A DNA stretch of 64,000 nucleotides, from NCBI GenBank assembly GCA_030694465.1, contig JAUXYJ010000068.1, positions 1-64,000 of the forward strand, written 5' to 3'. The notes beneath the pieces were generated by a model, which worked only from the letters and a program-made list of their open reading frames with translations, was not told the origin of the DNA and made no database searches. The position numbers and the translations under genes are program-made. Source of the DNA: Deltaproteobacteria bacterium (lineage in GTDB: Bacteria > Myxococcota_A > Polyangia > Polyangiales > Ga0077539). Shown one piece after another: positions 25,782 through 35,172 of the stretch. How positions within the stretch are numbered: position 1 is the stretch's first letter; the number at the start of each line of letters is the position of its first letter.

Positions 25782-26960
25782 ATGAATAAGACCCTCGCCC
25801 TCACCCTCACTCTCGCGGCCCTCAACGCACCTGGTTGCTTCTACCAAGTGCGCGGCGAGGCCAACGGAGCGATGTATGGCAACAGCACCATGCCGACCGC
25901 AGTCGCGGTCTCGCAGCCCCCTCCGCCAGTCAACACTCAACTCGCAAACGCCCGCCCACCCAAGCCCAGTGACAGCGCCGTCTGGGTCGATGGCTACCAA
26001 GACTGGCAAGGCAGCGGCTGGGTCCAAGTGCAAGGCCACTGGGAAAATCCACAGCCCAACACAGTCTGGCAGCAGCCCGTCTACGTCAACGGCCAGTATC
26101 ACCCAGGCTACTGGCGCCCCTCCAATCAGCAACCGGTAGGCCCCTACGCCACCCCCGTGGGCGGTGTCTCGGGCTCGTCCGGCGGAACCACCGTCGTCCA
26201 GACCGGCAACGGTCAGCCCGGGTACTACGGCGGTGTAAACAACGGCGGCGTCGCACAGCCGGTCGCACAGCCCGGCGTCCAAGGCGGCGTCCAGGGTGGC
26301 TACGTCGGAGGCGGGTACGTCGGAGGTGGCAGCACGGGCGGCGTTGCTCAGCCCGTTGCGCAGCCAGGTGTCAGCGTAGGCAGCACGGGCGGTGGCTACG
26401 TCAACGGCAACCCCGGGGGCGGCTACGTGGGCACTCAGACCGGCGGCAGCGTTGGCGTGGCACAGCCCGTCGCGCAGCCGGGTGTCTCGGTCGGGGGCGT
26501 CAACACGGGCTACGCGCAGCCGCGCCCGACCACGGGCACTGCAGTCACCGTAGGAGCTCCCGTAGGAACCATCTCGGGCACCGCCGCAGGCGTGCGACCC
26601 ACCGTCGCGACACAAGTCAGCGGGACCGCCGTCGCCGCACAGCCCAACACGGGCGTGCGGATCACCACTGTGGGACCCAACGCGGGCTCTCCGGTGGTCG
26701 TCGCTGGGACCACCGCGCCGCCCGCAACCATGGGCGCGACCCAAGTCAGTGCAACCGCCGGCACGCGCCCTGTCATGGGGACCACGGTCGCGACTGGGAC
26801 GGTCACGACCGCGGGTCGCCCTGGAGTAACAGCCGCAGGATCCACCACGGGCACTGTGGTCTCGCCCGCCGGCGGCATCACCAACATGCACGTCCCGCTT
26901 CGTCCCGCGGGCTGCTACCCCAACTGCCCACCGCAGATCAACCGCCCCGATCCGCGCTAG
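25782..26960 (+). CDS. YXWGXW-repeat lipoprotein, Gly/Val/Pro/Gln-rich
   Basis: 392 residues from ATG 25782, opening a lipoprotein signal (LALTLTLAALNAPGC). Residues about 65-125 contain two Trp/Tyr-rich YXWGXW-type units (WVDGYQDW...GHW and YVNGQYHPGYW). The rest is low-complexity Gly/Thr/Val with three copies of GGVAQPVAQPGV or GVAQPVAQPGV (near 26250, 26340 and 26455). Probably an outer-membrane lipoprotein with an extended tail; no enzymatic role. Ends CYPNCPPQ, a possible disulfide. Confidence 0.75.
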   Translation: MNKTLALTLTLAALNAPGCFYQVRGEANGAMYGNSTMPTAVAVSQPPPPVNTQLANARPPKPSDSAVWVDGYQDWQGSGWVQVQGHWENPQPNTVWQQPVYVNGQYHPGYWRPSNQQPVGPYATPVGGVSGSSGGTTVVQTGNGQPGYYGGVNNGGVAQPVAQPGVQGGVQGGYVGGGYVGGGSTGGVAQPVAQPGVSVGSTGGGYVNGNPGGGYVGTQTGGSVGVAQPVAQPGVSVGGVNTGYAQPRPTTGTAVTVGAPVGTISGTAAGVRPTVATQVSGTAVAAQPNTGVRITTVGPNAGSPVVVAGTTAPPATMGATQVSATAGTRPVMGTTVATGTVTTAGRPGVTAAGSTTGTVVSPAGGITNMHVPLRPAGCYPNCPPQINRPDPR

Positions 26961-26993
26961 CGCTCACAGCGCCAAGTGCGCGAGCGCGTGCCC

Positions 26994-27863
26994 TCAGAGG
27001 TCCCAACGGTAGAAGCCTTCGCCGGTCTTTTTGCCGAGTTTTCCAGCGCGGACCAGCTGACGAAGGATCGCCGGGGGGCGAAACTGCTCGCCGATTTCGC
27101 GGTGCAAGTGCTCAAGAATTGCCAAGCGCACATCGAGACCGACGAGGTCGGTGAGCTTCAAGGGCCCCATCGGATGGCGATACCCGAGCTCCATCGCGCG
27201 ATCGATGTCCTCTGCGCTTGCGACGCCTTGCTCGAGCATGCGCATCGCCTCGGCGCCAATCGCGACGCCCAGCCTCGATGTCGCAAATCCAGGAAAATCC
27301 CTGACAACAATCGCTGTCTTCGCCAACCCCTTCGCCAGCTCCATCGCCGCATCGACGGTCTCTTCGCTGGTGCGAACGCCTCGCACCACCTCAAGCAACT
27401 CCATCACTGGAACCGGGTTGAAAAAGTGAAGCCCGACGACTCGCGCAGGATCTCTTACGCACGACGCGATCTCCGTGATCGAGAGCGACGACGTGTTGCT
27501 CCCTAACAGGGCCCCCGCAGGTGCGAGCCGATCGACCTCTTCAAACAGGCTGCGCTTGATTTCCATTCGCTCGGGGACTGCCTCGATCACCACGGTGGCC
27601 TGCTCGACCGCCGCCCCAACCGTGCGCACAACGCGCACTGAACCAAGGGCGCGATCGCGGATTTCCGCGGTGATCTTTGCCTTGCTAACGAGCTTCTCGA
27701 GCGACGCACGCATGCCACTCAGCGCACGGTCCAGCTGCGGCTGTGAGGGGTCATACAGTGAGACCTCATAGCCCTGTGCCGCGGCCACTTGCGCGATGCC
27801 AGCGCCCATCGTCCCGGCCCCCAGAACAGCGATCCATCCCTTTGTTTGCTCGTGATGACTCAT
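26994..27863 (-). CDS. 3-hydroxyacyl-CoA (3-hydroxybutyryl-CoA) dehydrogenase
   Basis: 289 residues from ATG 27863. NAD site VLGAGTMGAGIAQVAA near the start, IEAVPERMEIKRSLF, catalytic His in HFFNPVPVMELLEVV, and RDFPGFATSRLG opening the C-terminal domain with LTDLVGLDVRLAIL. Oxidises (3S)-3-hydroxyacyl-CoA to the 3-oxo form, just before thiolysis. 35 nt downstream of the MerR gene in the same direction, so probably in the Lnt-MerR transcription unit and perhaps under MerR control. Confidence 0.9.
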   Translation of the reverse strand: MSHHEQTKGWIAVLGAGTMGAGIAQVAAAQGYEVSLYDPSQPQLDRALSGMRASLEKLVSKAKITAEIRDRALGSVRVVRTVGAAVEQATVVIEAVPERMEIKRSLFEEVDRLAPAGALLGSNTSSLSITEIASCVRDPARVVGLHFFNPVPVMELLEVVRGVRTSEETVDAAMELAKGLAKTAIVVRDFPGFATSRLGVAIGAEAMRMLEQGVASAEDIDRAMELGYRHPMGPLKLTDLVGLDVRLAILEHLHREIGEQFRPPAILRQLVRAGKLGKKTGEGFYRWDL

Positions 27864-27898
27864 TGGATCGCGCGACGCTACCACGATCAGCGCCAGCG

Positions 27899-28420
27899 CT
27901 ACCTCGGGAGCGGTCGGGTCGCAAAGGTGAAGACCAGCGCCTCCACGAGCGCGCGATCCAGTGCGTCAACGAGCGACTCTCGCGCACGCGCAACGAGTCC
28001 AGCGAGCTCTTCGGGACCCTCCCCACGTTGCACAAGCCCCTGGGCCACAAGCCGCAGCTCACCCCCTAGGCCGCTCGCAAGCGCCGAGGTGACTTCGCCT
28101 TTGGGTTGCAGCGCAGACTGCAATTTTGCACGCACAATGAGGCTCGCCAGTCGCGCGATCGCGTCGGTCGAGAGCCCTGCAAGCCCAGGATCATGCTGTA
28201 CCACTCGGATCGAATCGATGGACAAACCGGCCTCGCGTAGCGCACAGATTCGCCGCAGAGTCTCGACCTGCCCAGGACTGTACAGTGCTGAGTTGGGCTG
28301 TGTTTTTACAGGCGGATCGCAGAGCCCCTCGCGCACATAGTAGTGAATCGTGTCGCGCGTGAGACCTGTCTGCTCTTCAACTTGGCCGATCCTGACATGC
28401 TTGGCTGGCTTCTTGGCCAT
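27899..28420 (-). CDS. MerR-family transcriptional regulator
   Basis: 173 residues from ATG 28420. Winged-helix start VRIGQVEEQTGLTRDTIHYYVREGL, then YSPGQVETLRRICALREAGLSIDSI, the MerR DNA-binding domain. The C-terminal 90 residues are helical with no Cys metal site, so the effector is likely a small organic molecule. Located 2 bp after Lnt and 35 bp before the 3-hydroxyacyl-CoA dehydrogenase. Control of the fatty/aromatic acyl-CoA genes is plausible but not shown. Confidence 0.85.
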   Translation of the reverse strand: MAKKPAKHVRIGQVEEQTGLTRDTIHYYVREGLCDPPVKTQPNSALYSPGQVETLRRICALREAGLSIDSIRVVQHDPGLAGLSTDAIARLASLIVRAKLQSALQPKGEVTSALASGLGGELRLVAQGLVQRGEGPEELAGLVARARESLVDALDRALVEALVFTFATRPLPR

Positions 28421-28422
28421 GC

Positions 28423-30027
28423 TCAACGTGGACTCCGTACGCGACGAAACAGCTGCACTAGCCAGACCCCGAAAATCGCGATCGCCGCTATTTTTCCAGC
28501 AAATCGCGCGAAGTGTGGAGCAAACGTCCAGCCATGATAGCGCCTCGCCCGGACGATCAGCACCTGGCTCACTTGCATCGGCGCGCGCGCGACGACGTGG
28601 CCCATGACGTCAATCCGGCCCGAAATCCCAGAGTTCACTGCGCGCACCGTCTCTCTGCGCAGCTCAATCGAGCGCCAGCGCGCCATGAGCAAGTGCTCTT
28701 CGAGGGCAACGGGCGAGACAAACCAAGCGTCGTTGGTGAGATTGACTAGCAATTCTCCAGGTGCAGCAGCAGCAGCGACGTGCGACAGGGTGTCCTCAAA
28801 GCAGATCAAGACGCCGAGGGTCACGCCGCTCCGAGTGCGCAACAAGGGCTGGCCTTCACCCGGCGAAATGCCCCCCGATCTAACGAAAATCCGCGCAAGC
28901 CACGGCAGCTCATGCGCAAACGGGACCGCCTCGCCAAACGGAACCAGCGCGCGCTTGGCCACAGGCTCGCTGAACGTGCCGTCTTCGTTGCGCAAGAACG
29001 CAGCGTTGTACCGGAGCTCTCCAGGCCCAGCGCTCATGAGCCCAAATACAATCGGTGGAGCCTGCTGCACCGTGTACACCGGCGGAGCCAACACACCGTC
29101 GCGCCCAGCCTGATGCGGTAACACGTACGGAAACGCGCCCTCGTGCCACACAATCAGGTCCGGATTCTGCGCAATGGCCGCCCGCGTCGACGCGTGCAGG
29201 GTCGCCAAAATCGAAGCCGCTGCGGACTCTTCCCACCGAACCAGCGGCGGAACCGACGGCTGAATCAGCGCGACGTCCAGGGTCTGCTGCGACGTATCGC
29301 TCCGAAACTGATAGGTCCGAACTCCACCGTACACGCTCGCGATCACAAACAGCGCGAGGGTCGCGTGCAGCTCGATCCGGCGACGTCGCTGGGTCGGTGC
29401 CCCCGTCACGATCTCGCGCCCCCTCGCCACAAGCGCCGCGCTGAGCGCGTGAACAAGCGCTGAGATTCCTGTGACAGTCAGCACATCGCCAGACTGCGCG
29501 ATCCAGGGCGCGTCCACCAAAGGCGCCGCGAACTGCCAGGCAAAAACCGACGACACAAACCGCTCCGCAAACAGCGTCGCCAGCGCCACGGCGAGCACTC
29601 GGCCCACCGACTTGCGCAACGAAGCGGCCACCGCGCTCTGCACTGCAAGCATCAGGGACTGCCCTACGCAGAAGAGCAAAAAGAGCACCACGCCCACTGC
29701 GCGTGAGAGCCCAGCGAAGCGCTCCACCGTGCCCACCAGCCATGGCGCAGCAAAGATCCAGTAGAAGAACGCGCAGAGCAATCCCAGCCCAAACGACGAC
29801 CGCGCGCGACGACCCTCGAGCGCCAACGCGAGCAGCAACGACCCCACAAAGCACAGCGGCCACAGCATCAACGGTGGTGCGCTGAGATAGAGCGCAACGC
29901 CGCCAAGAGCCGCCGAGAGCGCCGCCCAACGCGGGGCGAGCCAGGGTCCCAGTGGTTGCTCTGCAGAAGCTTGGTCCGTCAGCGGTAGAGATTTTGCGCC
30001 GTCCTCGAGTGAGACAGCCTCCGTCAT
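28423..30027 (-). CDS. lnt: Apolipoprotein N-acyltransferase
   Basis: 534 residues from ATG 30027, which overlaps the lipid-kinase stop (ATGA). Six to seven N-terminal membrane helices, then a nitrilase domain with catalytic Glu in VWHEGAFPY, Lys in AKRALVPFGE and Cys in GVLICFED. LTNDAWF is also typical of Lnt. It adds the third acyl chain to the N-terminal Cys of lipoproteins in the inner membrane, consistent with the many lipoproteins in this window. A C-terminal hydrophobic segment follows the catalytic domain. Confidence 0.9.
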   Translation of the reverse strand: MTEAVSLEDGAKSLPLTDQASAEQPLGPWLAPRWAALSAALGGVALYLSAPPLMLWPLCFVGSLLLALALEGRRARSSFGLGLLCAFFYWIFAAPWLVGTVERFAGLSRAVGVVLFLLFCVGQSLMLAVQSAVAASLRKSVGRVLAVALATLFAERFVSSVFAWQFAAPLVDAPWIAQSGDVLTVTGISALVHALSAALVARGREIVTGAPTQRRRRIELHATLALFVIASVYGGVRTYQFRSDTSQQTLDVALIQPSVPPLVRWEESAAASILATLHASTRAAIAQNPDLIVWHEGAFPYVLPHQAGRDGVLAPPVYTVQQAPPIVFGLMSAGPGELRYNAAFLRNEDGTFSEPVAKRALVPFGEAVPFAHELPWLARIFVRSGGISPGEGQPLLRTRSGVTLGVLICFEDTLSHVAAAAAPGELLVNLTNDAWFVSPVALEEHLLMARWRSIELRRETVRAVNSGISGRIDVMGHVVARAPMQVSQVLIVRARRYHGWTFAPHFARFAGKIAAIAIFGVWLVQLFRRVRSPR

Positions 30028-30965
30028 GCGCCCACCAGCACAGAGAGAACTCCAGGCAAGACGCTGAATTCGGCGGGTAGTTTTCCTGGCGCTTCGCCGT
30101 CGGCATCGATCAAGGCGTCGTGCTCCCCGAGCAGCGTGCACGTCACGCGGGTCGCGCGGCGATGGGTCACCTTGCGATGCTTAAGATGCTCACCTTGGTA
30201 GATCGTTCGCGCCAAGAGCGTGCTCTCGATGCGCGTCATGTCTCCAAGGATCACGACATCAAGCTGCCCATCGAACGGATCGGCGTTGGGCGCGACCTTC
30301 ATTCCGCCACCAAAATACCTGCCATTGGCGATGCACACCGCGTACGCCGGCCCTTGATAAAAGAGCTCGCCATCCGCACGAACTTCACACGCGACGTTCT
30401 CGTAGATCGCCGACGCGCGCAGTGTGCCCAGAAAGAAAGTCAGCTTGCCGCCCAACCACTTAGGACTCTCGTTGACCAGCTTGTCCACAACCCCACTCAC
30501 ACCAAAGCTTGCGATGTTCGCAAAGAGCTTGCTCTGCGATTTTCCTCGGTGATCAACGAAGTCCATCCTGCCCAAGTCCATCTTTTTCGGCTTGGATTCG
30601 CAGAGCCATTCGGCCACCGCGCGAGGCTCCGTGGGCACGCCAAGCGTCTTGCGCAGATCGCCCCCAGTGCCTGCAGGGATCAACGCCAGCGTCGTGTCCG
30701 ACGCCACCAAGTTGCCCGACGCATCGCACAGCCCCTGCACCGCGTCGTGAAATGACCCGTCGCCGCCGACCACAGCGATCTTCGCTGACCCCTGCGAGAT
30801 GAGTTTGCGCATAAGCTCGCCCGCGTGACCGGGGCGCTCCGTGCGATGCACCCGCACCGCGCGCCCGTGCGCTTGAAGTGCGCGTGTCACTTCAGCCAAA
30901 ACGCGCCCAGCCCGGCCGGCGCCAGCACGAGGGTTAATCACCACATCCAGTGTCTCGGTAGTCAT
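30024..30965 (-). CDS. Diacylglycerol kinase-family lipid kinase
   Basis: 313 residues. DAGK catalytic start VVINPRAGAGRAGR, nucleotide loop VVGGDGSFHDAVQGL, and LIPAGTGGDLRKTLG, then the C-terminal beta domain with GRYFGGGMKVAPNADPFDG. Phosphorylates diacylglycerol or a related lipid (YegS/DgkB type) at the membrane. Overlaps Lnt, which consumes phospholipid, so the two may share control of lipid turnover. 86 bp after the Fe-S protein gene. Confidence 0.85.
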   Translation of the reverse strand: MTTETLDVVINPRAGAGRAGRVLAEVTRALQAHGRAVRVHRTERPGHAGELMRKLISQGSAKIAVVGGDGSFHDAVQGLCDASGNLVASDTTLALIPAGTGGDLRKTLGVPTEPRAVAEWLCESKPKKMDLGRMDFVDHRGKSQSKLFANIASFGVSGVVDKLVNESPKWLGGKLTFFLGTLRASAIYENVACEVRADGELFYQGPAYAVCIANGRYFGGGMKVAPNADPFDGQLDVVILGDMTRIESTLLARTIYQGEHLKHRKVTHRRATRVTCTLLGEHDALIDADGEAPGKLPAEFSVLPGVLSVLVGA

Positions 30966-31051
30966 TCGCAGTGCTCCAGATTCCCATGTTGGGACCGTTC
31001 GTCTTTGCCATCAGCAGAATCTATGGCTGACAGCGTTCGCATAAGCCACCG

Positions 31052-32131
31052 TTATGCTGGGCCCACGAGCCACTCCACCAGCAAACGCTCAAGCGTCATC
31101 GCCTTGATGCCCTCTCGCGTCAGGCGCGCCTGCGTCGTGCTGCACCCCACAACCACACGCGATGCGCCCGACTCTCGCACCAGCCCGGCAAGCTCGCGGG
31201 TCATCGCGTCGGCAGTGTTTGGATAGGTCAGTGGCAGCAACCCGCCTCCGCCCGAGCAGAGACTCTCGCGCTTCGAAGCTCTGAGCTCAATCGGCGAGCG
31301 GCCTGTGATTTTGGCGATCACATTGCGCGGCTCGGCAAAGATCCCCAGCGCCCGGCCCGTCCTGCAGCTGTCATGAATCGCGAGGCTCTCGCCCGTAAAG
31401 TCTGGCAGCTCCGCGCGCGCGAGCACCCGCTCCCAGAAGACCGCGCTTGAGACAACGCGGGGCATCGGATCTCGCGCTTCGGTCTTCAAAAATCCAGTGC
31501 ACCCCGCGTCGAGCGCCACCAGCTCCGAGGCATCTTTCATGCGCTCGGCGAGAGCCGCTAGGTGCTGTGAAGACTCCTGAAGCTCGCCTGCTTCGCGCCA
31601 CGGCATTCCACAACACAGGTCCTCTGCGAGCCAGACCGACACCCCGAGCCACTTCGAGAGCAGCGGCTCGAGCGATCGCAGCGAAGCACCCGAGCGATCA
31701 CTGCACCCAACAAGCAACACCACTTCGCCAGCACGCGCCACACGGCCCACGTTGTGCTCTCGCCGCGAGACTCTCGCGCTGCGCTTGGCAAGCGATTCGC
31801 GAACAGCCTGTGTTTTATCAGTAGAAACGCTGTTTCTTCGAGCGTCCGCGCGAGCCGAGAGCACCGTGCCTACGACGTCGATGTCCAGCTCGCAGTGTGC
31901 TCTACACGCACCACAGCCAGTGCAGGCGTAGACCGCATCGGTGAGCGTGGCATCCATTTCAGCGCGACCCATAGTCACGTCGTCCAGAGCGTTCATCAGT
32001 CCCCACGCGGAGTGCGCGTCGTTGCCCTCAACAGTCGCCACCGGACACGCGGGTCTGCACAGCTTCGGGCAGTACGAGCAGGTCTGGGTGCGGTCTTGAA
32101 GTGTTGAAATGACCTGAAGATTCACCGACAT
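31052..32131 (-). CDS. 4Fe-4S/CCG-domain protein, GlcF/HdrD-like
   Basis: 359 residues from ATG 32131. Two [4Fe-4S] motifs: CSYCPKLCRPACPVA (C18-C29) and CTGCGACRAHCELD. Two CCG-like domains follow, with DLCCGMPWREAG and LCSGGGGLLP, plus VGCSDR and GCSTT. This layout is that of glycolate-oxidase subunit GlcF and heterodisulfide-reductase-D-like redox proteins. An electron-transfer partner of a flavoprotein dehydrogenase is likely, but none is adjacent. Cytoplasmic or membrane-peripheral. Confidence 0.8.
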   Translation of the reverse strand: MSVNLQVISTLQDRTQTCSYCPKLCRPACPVATVEGNDAHSAWGLMNALDDVTMGRAEMDATLTDAVYACTGCGACRAHCELDIDVVGTVLSARADARRNSVSTDKTQAVRESLAKRSARVSRREHNVGRVARAGEVVLLVGCSDRSGASLRSLEPLLSKWLGVSVWLAEDLCCGMPWREAGELQESSQHLAALAERMKDASELVALDAGCTGFLKTEARDPMPRVVSSAVFWERVLARAELPDFTGESLAIHDSCRTGRALGIFAEPRNVIAKITGRSPIELRASKRESLCSGGGGLLPLTYPNTADAMTRELAGLVRESGASRVVVGCSTTQARLTREGIKAMTLERLLVEWLVGPA

Positions 32132-32450
32132 TGTGCCCGCAGCTCTCTCGGATGGTTCGCGCATTGCGCCAGTACTTTATGTCAATCTCTGGATGCAGAG
32201 GGTCTTTGCGTGCGCCGAAGAACTCACGCGCTCGCCAACTCCCTGGATGACGACCGTGCAGAGTCAGGCTATCGTCCGACCCCGATTGTTGCGTGCAACG
32301 AGATTGCTCGGTAGATGCAAGTCCCGAGATTTCGAGTTCGTCGCGTTGACTCCCCACACACCCTCCGGTGTCGGCAGAGTCGCCTAGCTCGGTTGTCGTC
32401 GCTACGCTGCTCGCGCAGCTCACTATCGTCCCGCAGGAGAAACCGCCTAA
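32132..32450. other. Divergent 319-bp control region
   Basis: Lies between the Fe-S gene and the kinase, so it must hold two promoters. The only structure noticed is a perfect 12-bp palindrome, GTTGCGTGCAAC, at 32288-32299, which could be an operator. No gene seen. Confidence 0.4.
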
Positions 32451-34388
32451 GTGTCTGCCGCCGCAGAAGAGCGCGAAATTGGATCGTTTGTAGCCGGAAA
32501 ATACCGGCTCATCCGTGTCTTGGGGCGCGGTGGCATGGGTGTGGTCTACGAGGCCGAGCACTCGATGACCAAGCGTCGTGTCGCGGTCAAAGTGCTCCAC
32601 GCGCACCACCTGCAGACCGGCGACGCGGGCAAACGATTTATCAACGAAGCACAGGCCGCCGGCCGTGTGTCGCATCCCAACGTCGTCGAGGTTCTAGACG
32701 CCGGCGAAGAGTCCGATCGATCGCTCTATCTCGTCCTAGAGCTCCTGCAGGGACACGATTTGGCGACGGTGTTGATGCGTCAACGGCGCATCGATGTGGC
32801 AGACGCGATCACCATCATCGCGCAGGTGCTCCAAGCGCTCGCGGTGGCGCACGCAGGCGGGATCGTCCATCGCGATATTAAGCCAGAGAACATCTTTCTG
32901 ACGCGCACTGTCGCCGGCGATCAGCACGTCAAGATCCTCGATTTTGGGATCTCCAAAGCGATGAACCCTGGCGATGGCCAGGCCCTCAACGTCACCCAGA
33001 CCAACACCACCGTAGGGACGCCTCACTACATGTCGCCTGAGCAAGCGCGTGGTGAACGTGGACTGGATGCCCGCGCAGACCTCTGGGCCGTAGGAGTCGT
33101 GCTCTACGAGTGCCTCTCGGGGCGCGTGCCGTTCGATGGCGAGACCTACAACGACCAGATCGTCAAGGTCATCACAGAGCCCCACCCTCCCCTGTCCAGC
33201 TTCGATGTGCCCCTTGAGCTGTCGCGCATCGTCGATCGCGCACTCGAGAAAGATCGCACGCGTCGCTATCTTCGCGCCGCGGACATGCTCGAAGATGTGC
33301 GCCTCTTCATCGAGCGCCACCGTGAGTACGCCGCAGTCCCAGCCAACGTGCTGCGTGCGCCTCAGAATCTCCCGGAGCCCCCGTCCCCGAGCCCGACCAA
33401 CAAGCCCACTGTCGAGACCGCTCGTGATCCGGCCTTCGATTTTGGAAGCGACACCGTGCGCAGCCCGGCGGTGGTCTCGCTCTACGACACGGCCAGCGAG
33501 GACGTCCCAACGACCGTTCGCGCCCTCGATCAAGACGGCAATAGCCAGGGTCTTCGCCCCTTGGCAGGCTCTGCGCGCGCCGACCGTGGCGAGCGAGCCC
33601 GAGCTGCCCGTGTAACAGGCCCAGGAGCGCTCTTTCGCGGCCCCAATCGCTCACGCAACGTCGCCATCGCGGTGATCCTGGTGAGCGCCGCGGTGCTCGC
33701 TGGAGGCGCGGCCGCGTTGCTGGTGAGCCACAACAGCCACACGCCCGACACTCCTTCGCAAGCCACGGTTACCATTCGATTCGCTGGCATGCCTGCCAAC
33801 GCGAGACTCATCGTGGGCGGAGTGCCAATTTACAACTCGAGCACCGCGTTTGTTCCCCGAGGGAATCGCCCGATCGCCGTAGAGATTCAGGCCACGGGCT
33901 ACGCTCCGTTTCGATTTGATCTGGTCCCTGACGACAACCACACCGTGCCGATCAACATGCAACGATTGCTGTTGCCGCCGGTCCCCACGCCCATCGCGCC
34001 CTCGGTGAGGCCGACACCCGTCACGATCTCAAGAGCGCCCGCTCCGCCCCCCGCGACTCCGATCGCGGTGGTAGAGCCTGGGATCGCCCCGCCGCCAGGG
34101 ATTGAGAACACCGCGCCACAACAGACTTCGCCGCAGCCAACGCCCCCTAGCGAGCCTCGCACCCAACGCAACAGCGCCCGCGCTCCCGCCGAGCACGGTT
34201 CGCTCATGGTGAGTAGCCCGTCGCGCTGCGAGGTCTCTGTCGACGGGCGGCGCGCGGGCGCAACTCCGGTTCGTATGTCGCTCGCTCCCGGCGATCACGT
34301 GGTCCGCTGTCTTACGCCTCCCGCGCGAATCCGCACACAGAACGTGACCATCGCCAACGGACAGATCAGCACGGTCTCGTTCGACTGA
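32451..34388 (+). CDS. Ser/Thr protein kinase with C-terminal PEGA-like domains
   Basis: 645 residues from GTG 32451, with AGGAG upstream. Kinase: glycine loop GRGGMGVVYEAE (26-36), VAVKVL (Lys47), HRDIKPEN (140-147), DFG (164-166) and GTPHYMSPEQA, an active Hanks-type kinase. A disordered linker then a single TM helix (about 402-424). Outside follow a PEGA-like domain (about 438-505), a Pro-rich stretch and a second PEGA-like domain (about 582-645, VSVDGRRAGATPV). A membrane receptor kinase of the myxobacterial type; it senses envelope or surface state and phosphorylates cytoplasmic targets. Confidence 0.95.
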   Translation: MSAAAEEREIGSFVAGKYRLIRVLGRGGMGVVYEAEHSMTKRRVAVKVLHAHHLQTGDAGKRFINEAQAAGRVSHPNVVEVLDAGEESDRSLYLVLELLQGHDLATVLMRQRRIDVADAITIIAQVLQALAVAHAGGIVHRDIKPENIFLTRTVAGDQHVKILDFGISKAMNPGDGQALNVTQTNTTVGTPHYMSPEQARGERGLDARADLWAVGVVLYECLSGRVPFDGETYNDQIVKVITEPHPPLSSFDVPLELSRIVDRALEKDRTRRYLRAADMLEDVRLFIERHREYAAVPANVLRAPQNLPEPPSPSPTNKPTVETARDPAFDFGSDTVRSPAVVSLYDTASEDVPTTVRALDQDGNSQGLRPLAGSARADRGERARAARVTGPGALFRGPNRSRNVAIAVILVSAAVLAGGAAALLVSHNSHTPDTPSQATVTIRFAGMPANARLIVGGVPIYNSSTAFVPRGNRPIAVEIQATGYAPFRFDLVPDDNHTVPINMQRLLLPPVPTPIAPSVRPTPVTISRAPAPPPATPIAVVEPGIAPPPGIENTAPQQTSPQPTPPSEPRTQRNSARAPAEHGSLMVSSPSRCEVSVDGRRAGATPVRMSLAPGDHVVRCLTPPARIRTQNVTIANGQISTVSFD

Positions 34389-34448
34389 GCGAACGATTGC
34401 TCGGCCAGCCACCGTAAGCAAACGAGCGCTCGGGTCGTTGCTGTGGCC

Positions 34449-35150
34449 ATGAAGCTCGCAAGCCCTGCTCCCCGCGCCCTGCTCGTGGCGACGACTCTGG
34501 CTGCCGCACTCCTGAGCGCGCGCGACAGCCACGCGCAAGAGTCCTCTGCACCGTCCACGACCGACTGTGGGTTCGCTCCCAATGATCGGTGCATCCAGCA
34601 CTACTGGTATCAAATTCACAGGACCCGCGAGCACGCTGCCGACGAGGCGTACCAAACCGGGATCCGTGTCCACGCAGGTTTTGGCCTCGCGCTTGGGCTT
34701 ACCCAGACGGTCTCGGGCATCGTGACCGCGACCGGGTTTGCCCCTCCCAACACCCACGGCGTAGGGTTTGCTGTCGCGTGGACGAGCACCGGAATCCTGA
34801 TGAGCCTCGCGAGCTCAGCCCTCTTTGCGGTGCCAGACGAGCGGCCCAGCCACAATGACCTCGCAACAGGGCCACTCATCGGAATGACCACGGTGTTGGC
34901 ATCGCTCTCGGTGCTCCACGCGGTGGGCGCTGGGCTCGTCCTCGCGAGACCTCCACAAGACGTCGCGCCCATTCACGCGCAGCTCTTTGCTGCGTCGATG
35001 ATCGCGAGCTCGCTCTGGTACGGGACGCTGGGTGTGCTCACGAGGCTGGATTTTCGCAGCGCTTCGCGACACACACTCGCACGCTCAGTCACTCCCTACG
35101 TCATGGCGCTTGGGGGACAGAGCACCGTCGGGCTCGCCGGGAGGTTTTGA
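34449..35150 (+). CDS. Exported membrane protein of unknown function
   Basis: 233 residues from ATG 34449. Signal peptide MKLASPAPRALLVATTLAAALLS...SHA, then DCGFAPNDRCIQHYWY with two Cys, and three to four hydrophobic helices (GFGLALGLTQTVSGIVTATG, AVAWTSTGILMSLASSALFA, LIGMTTVLASLSVLHAVGAG, LFAASMIASSLWYGTLGVL). No family recognised. 60 bp after the PEGA kinase in the same direction; co-transcription and a functional link are possible. Confidence 0.6.
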   Translation: MKLASPAPRALLVATTLAAALLSARDSHAQESSAPSTTDCGFAPNDRCIQHYWYQIHRTREHAADEAYQTGIRVHAGFGLALGLTQTVSGIVTATGFAPPNTHGVGFAVAWTSTGILMSLASSALFAVPDERPSHNDLATGPLIGMTTVLASLSVLHAVGAGLVLARPPQDVAPIHAQLFAASMIASSLWYGTLGVLTRLDFRSASRHTLARSVTPYVMALGGQSTVGLAGRF

Positions 35151-35172
35151 TCTGCACTAGTCTCCCACCCCT

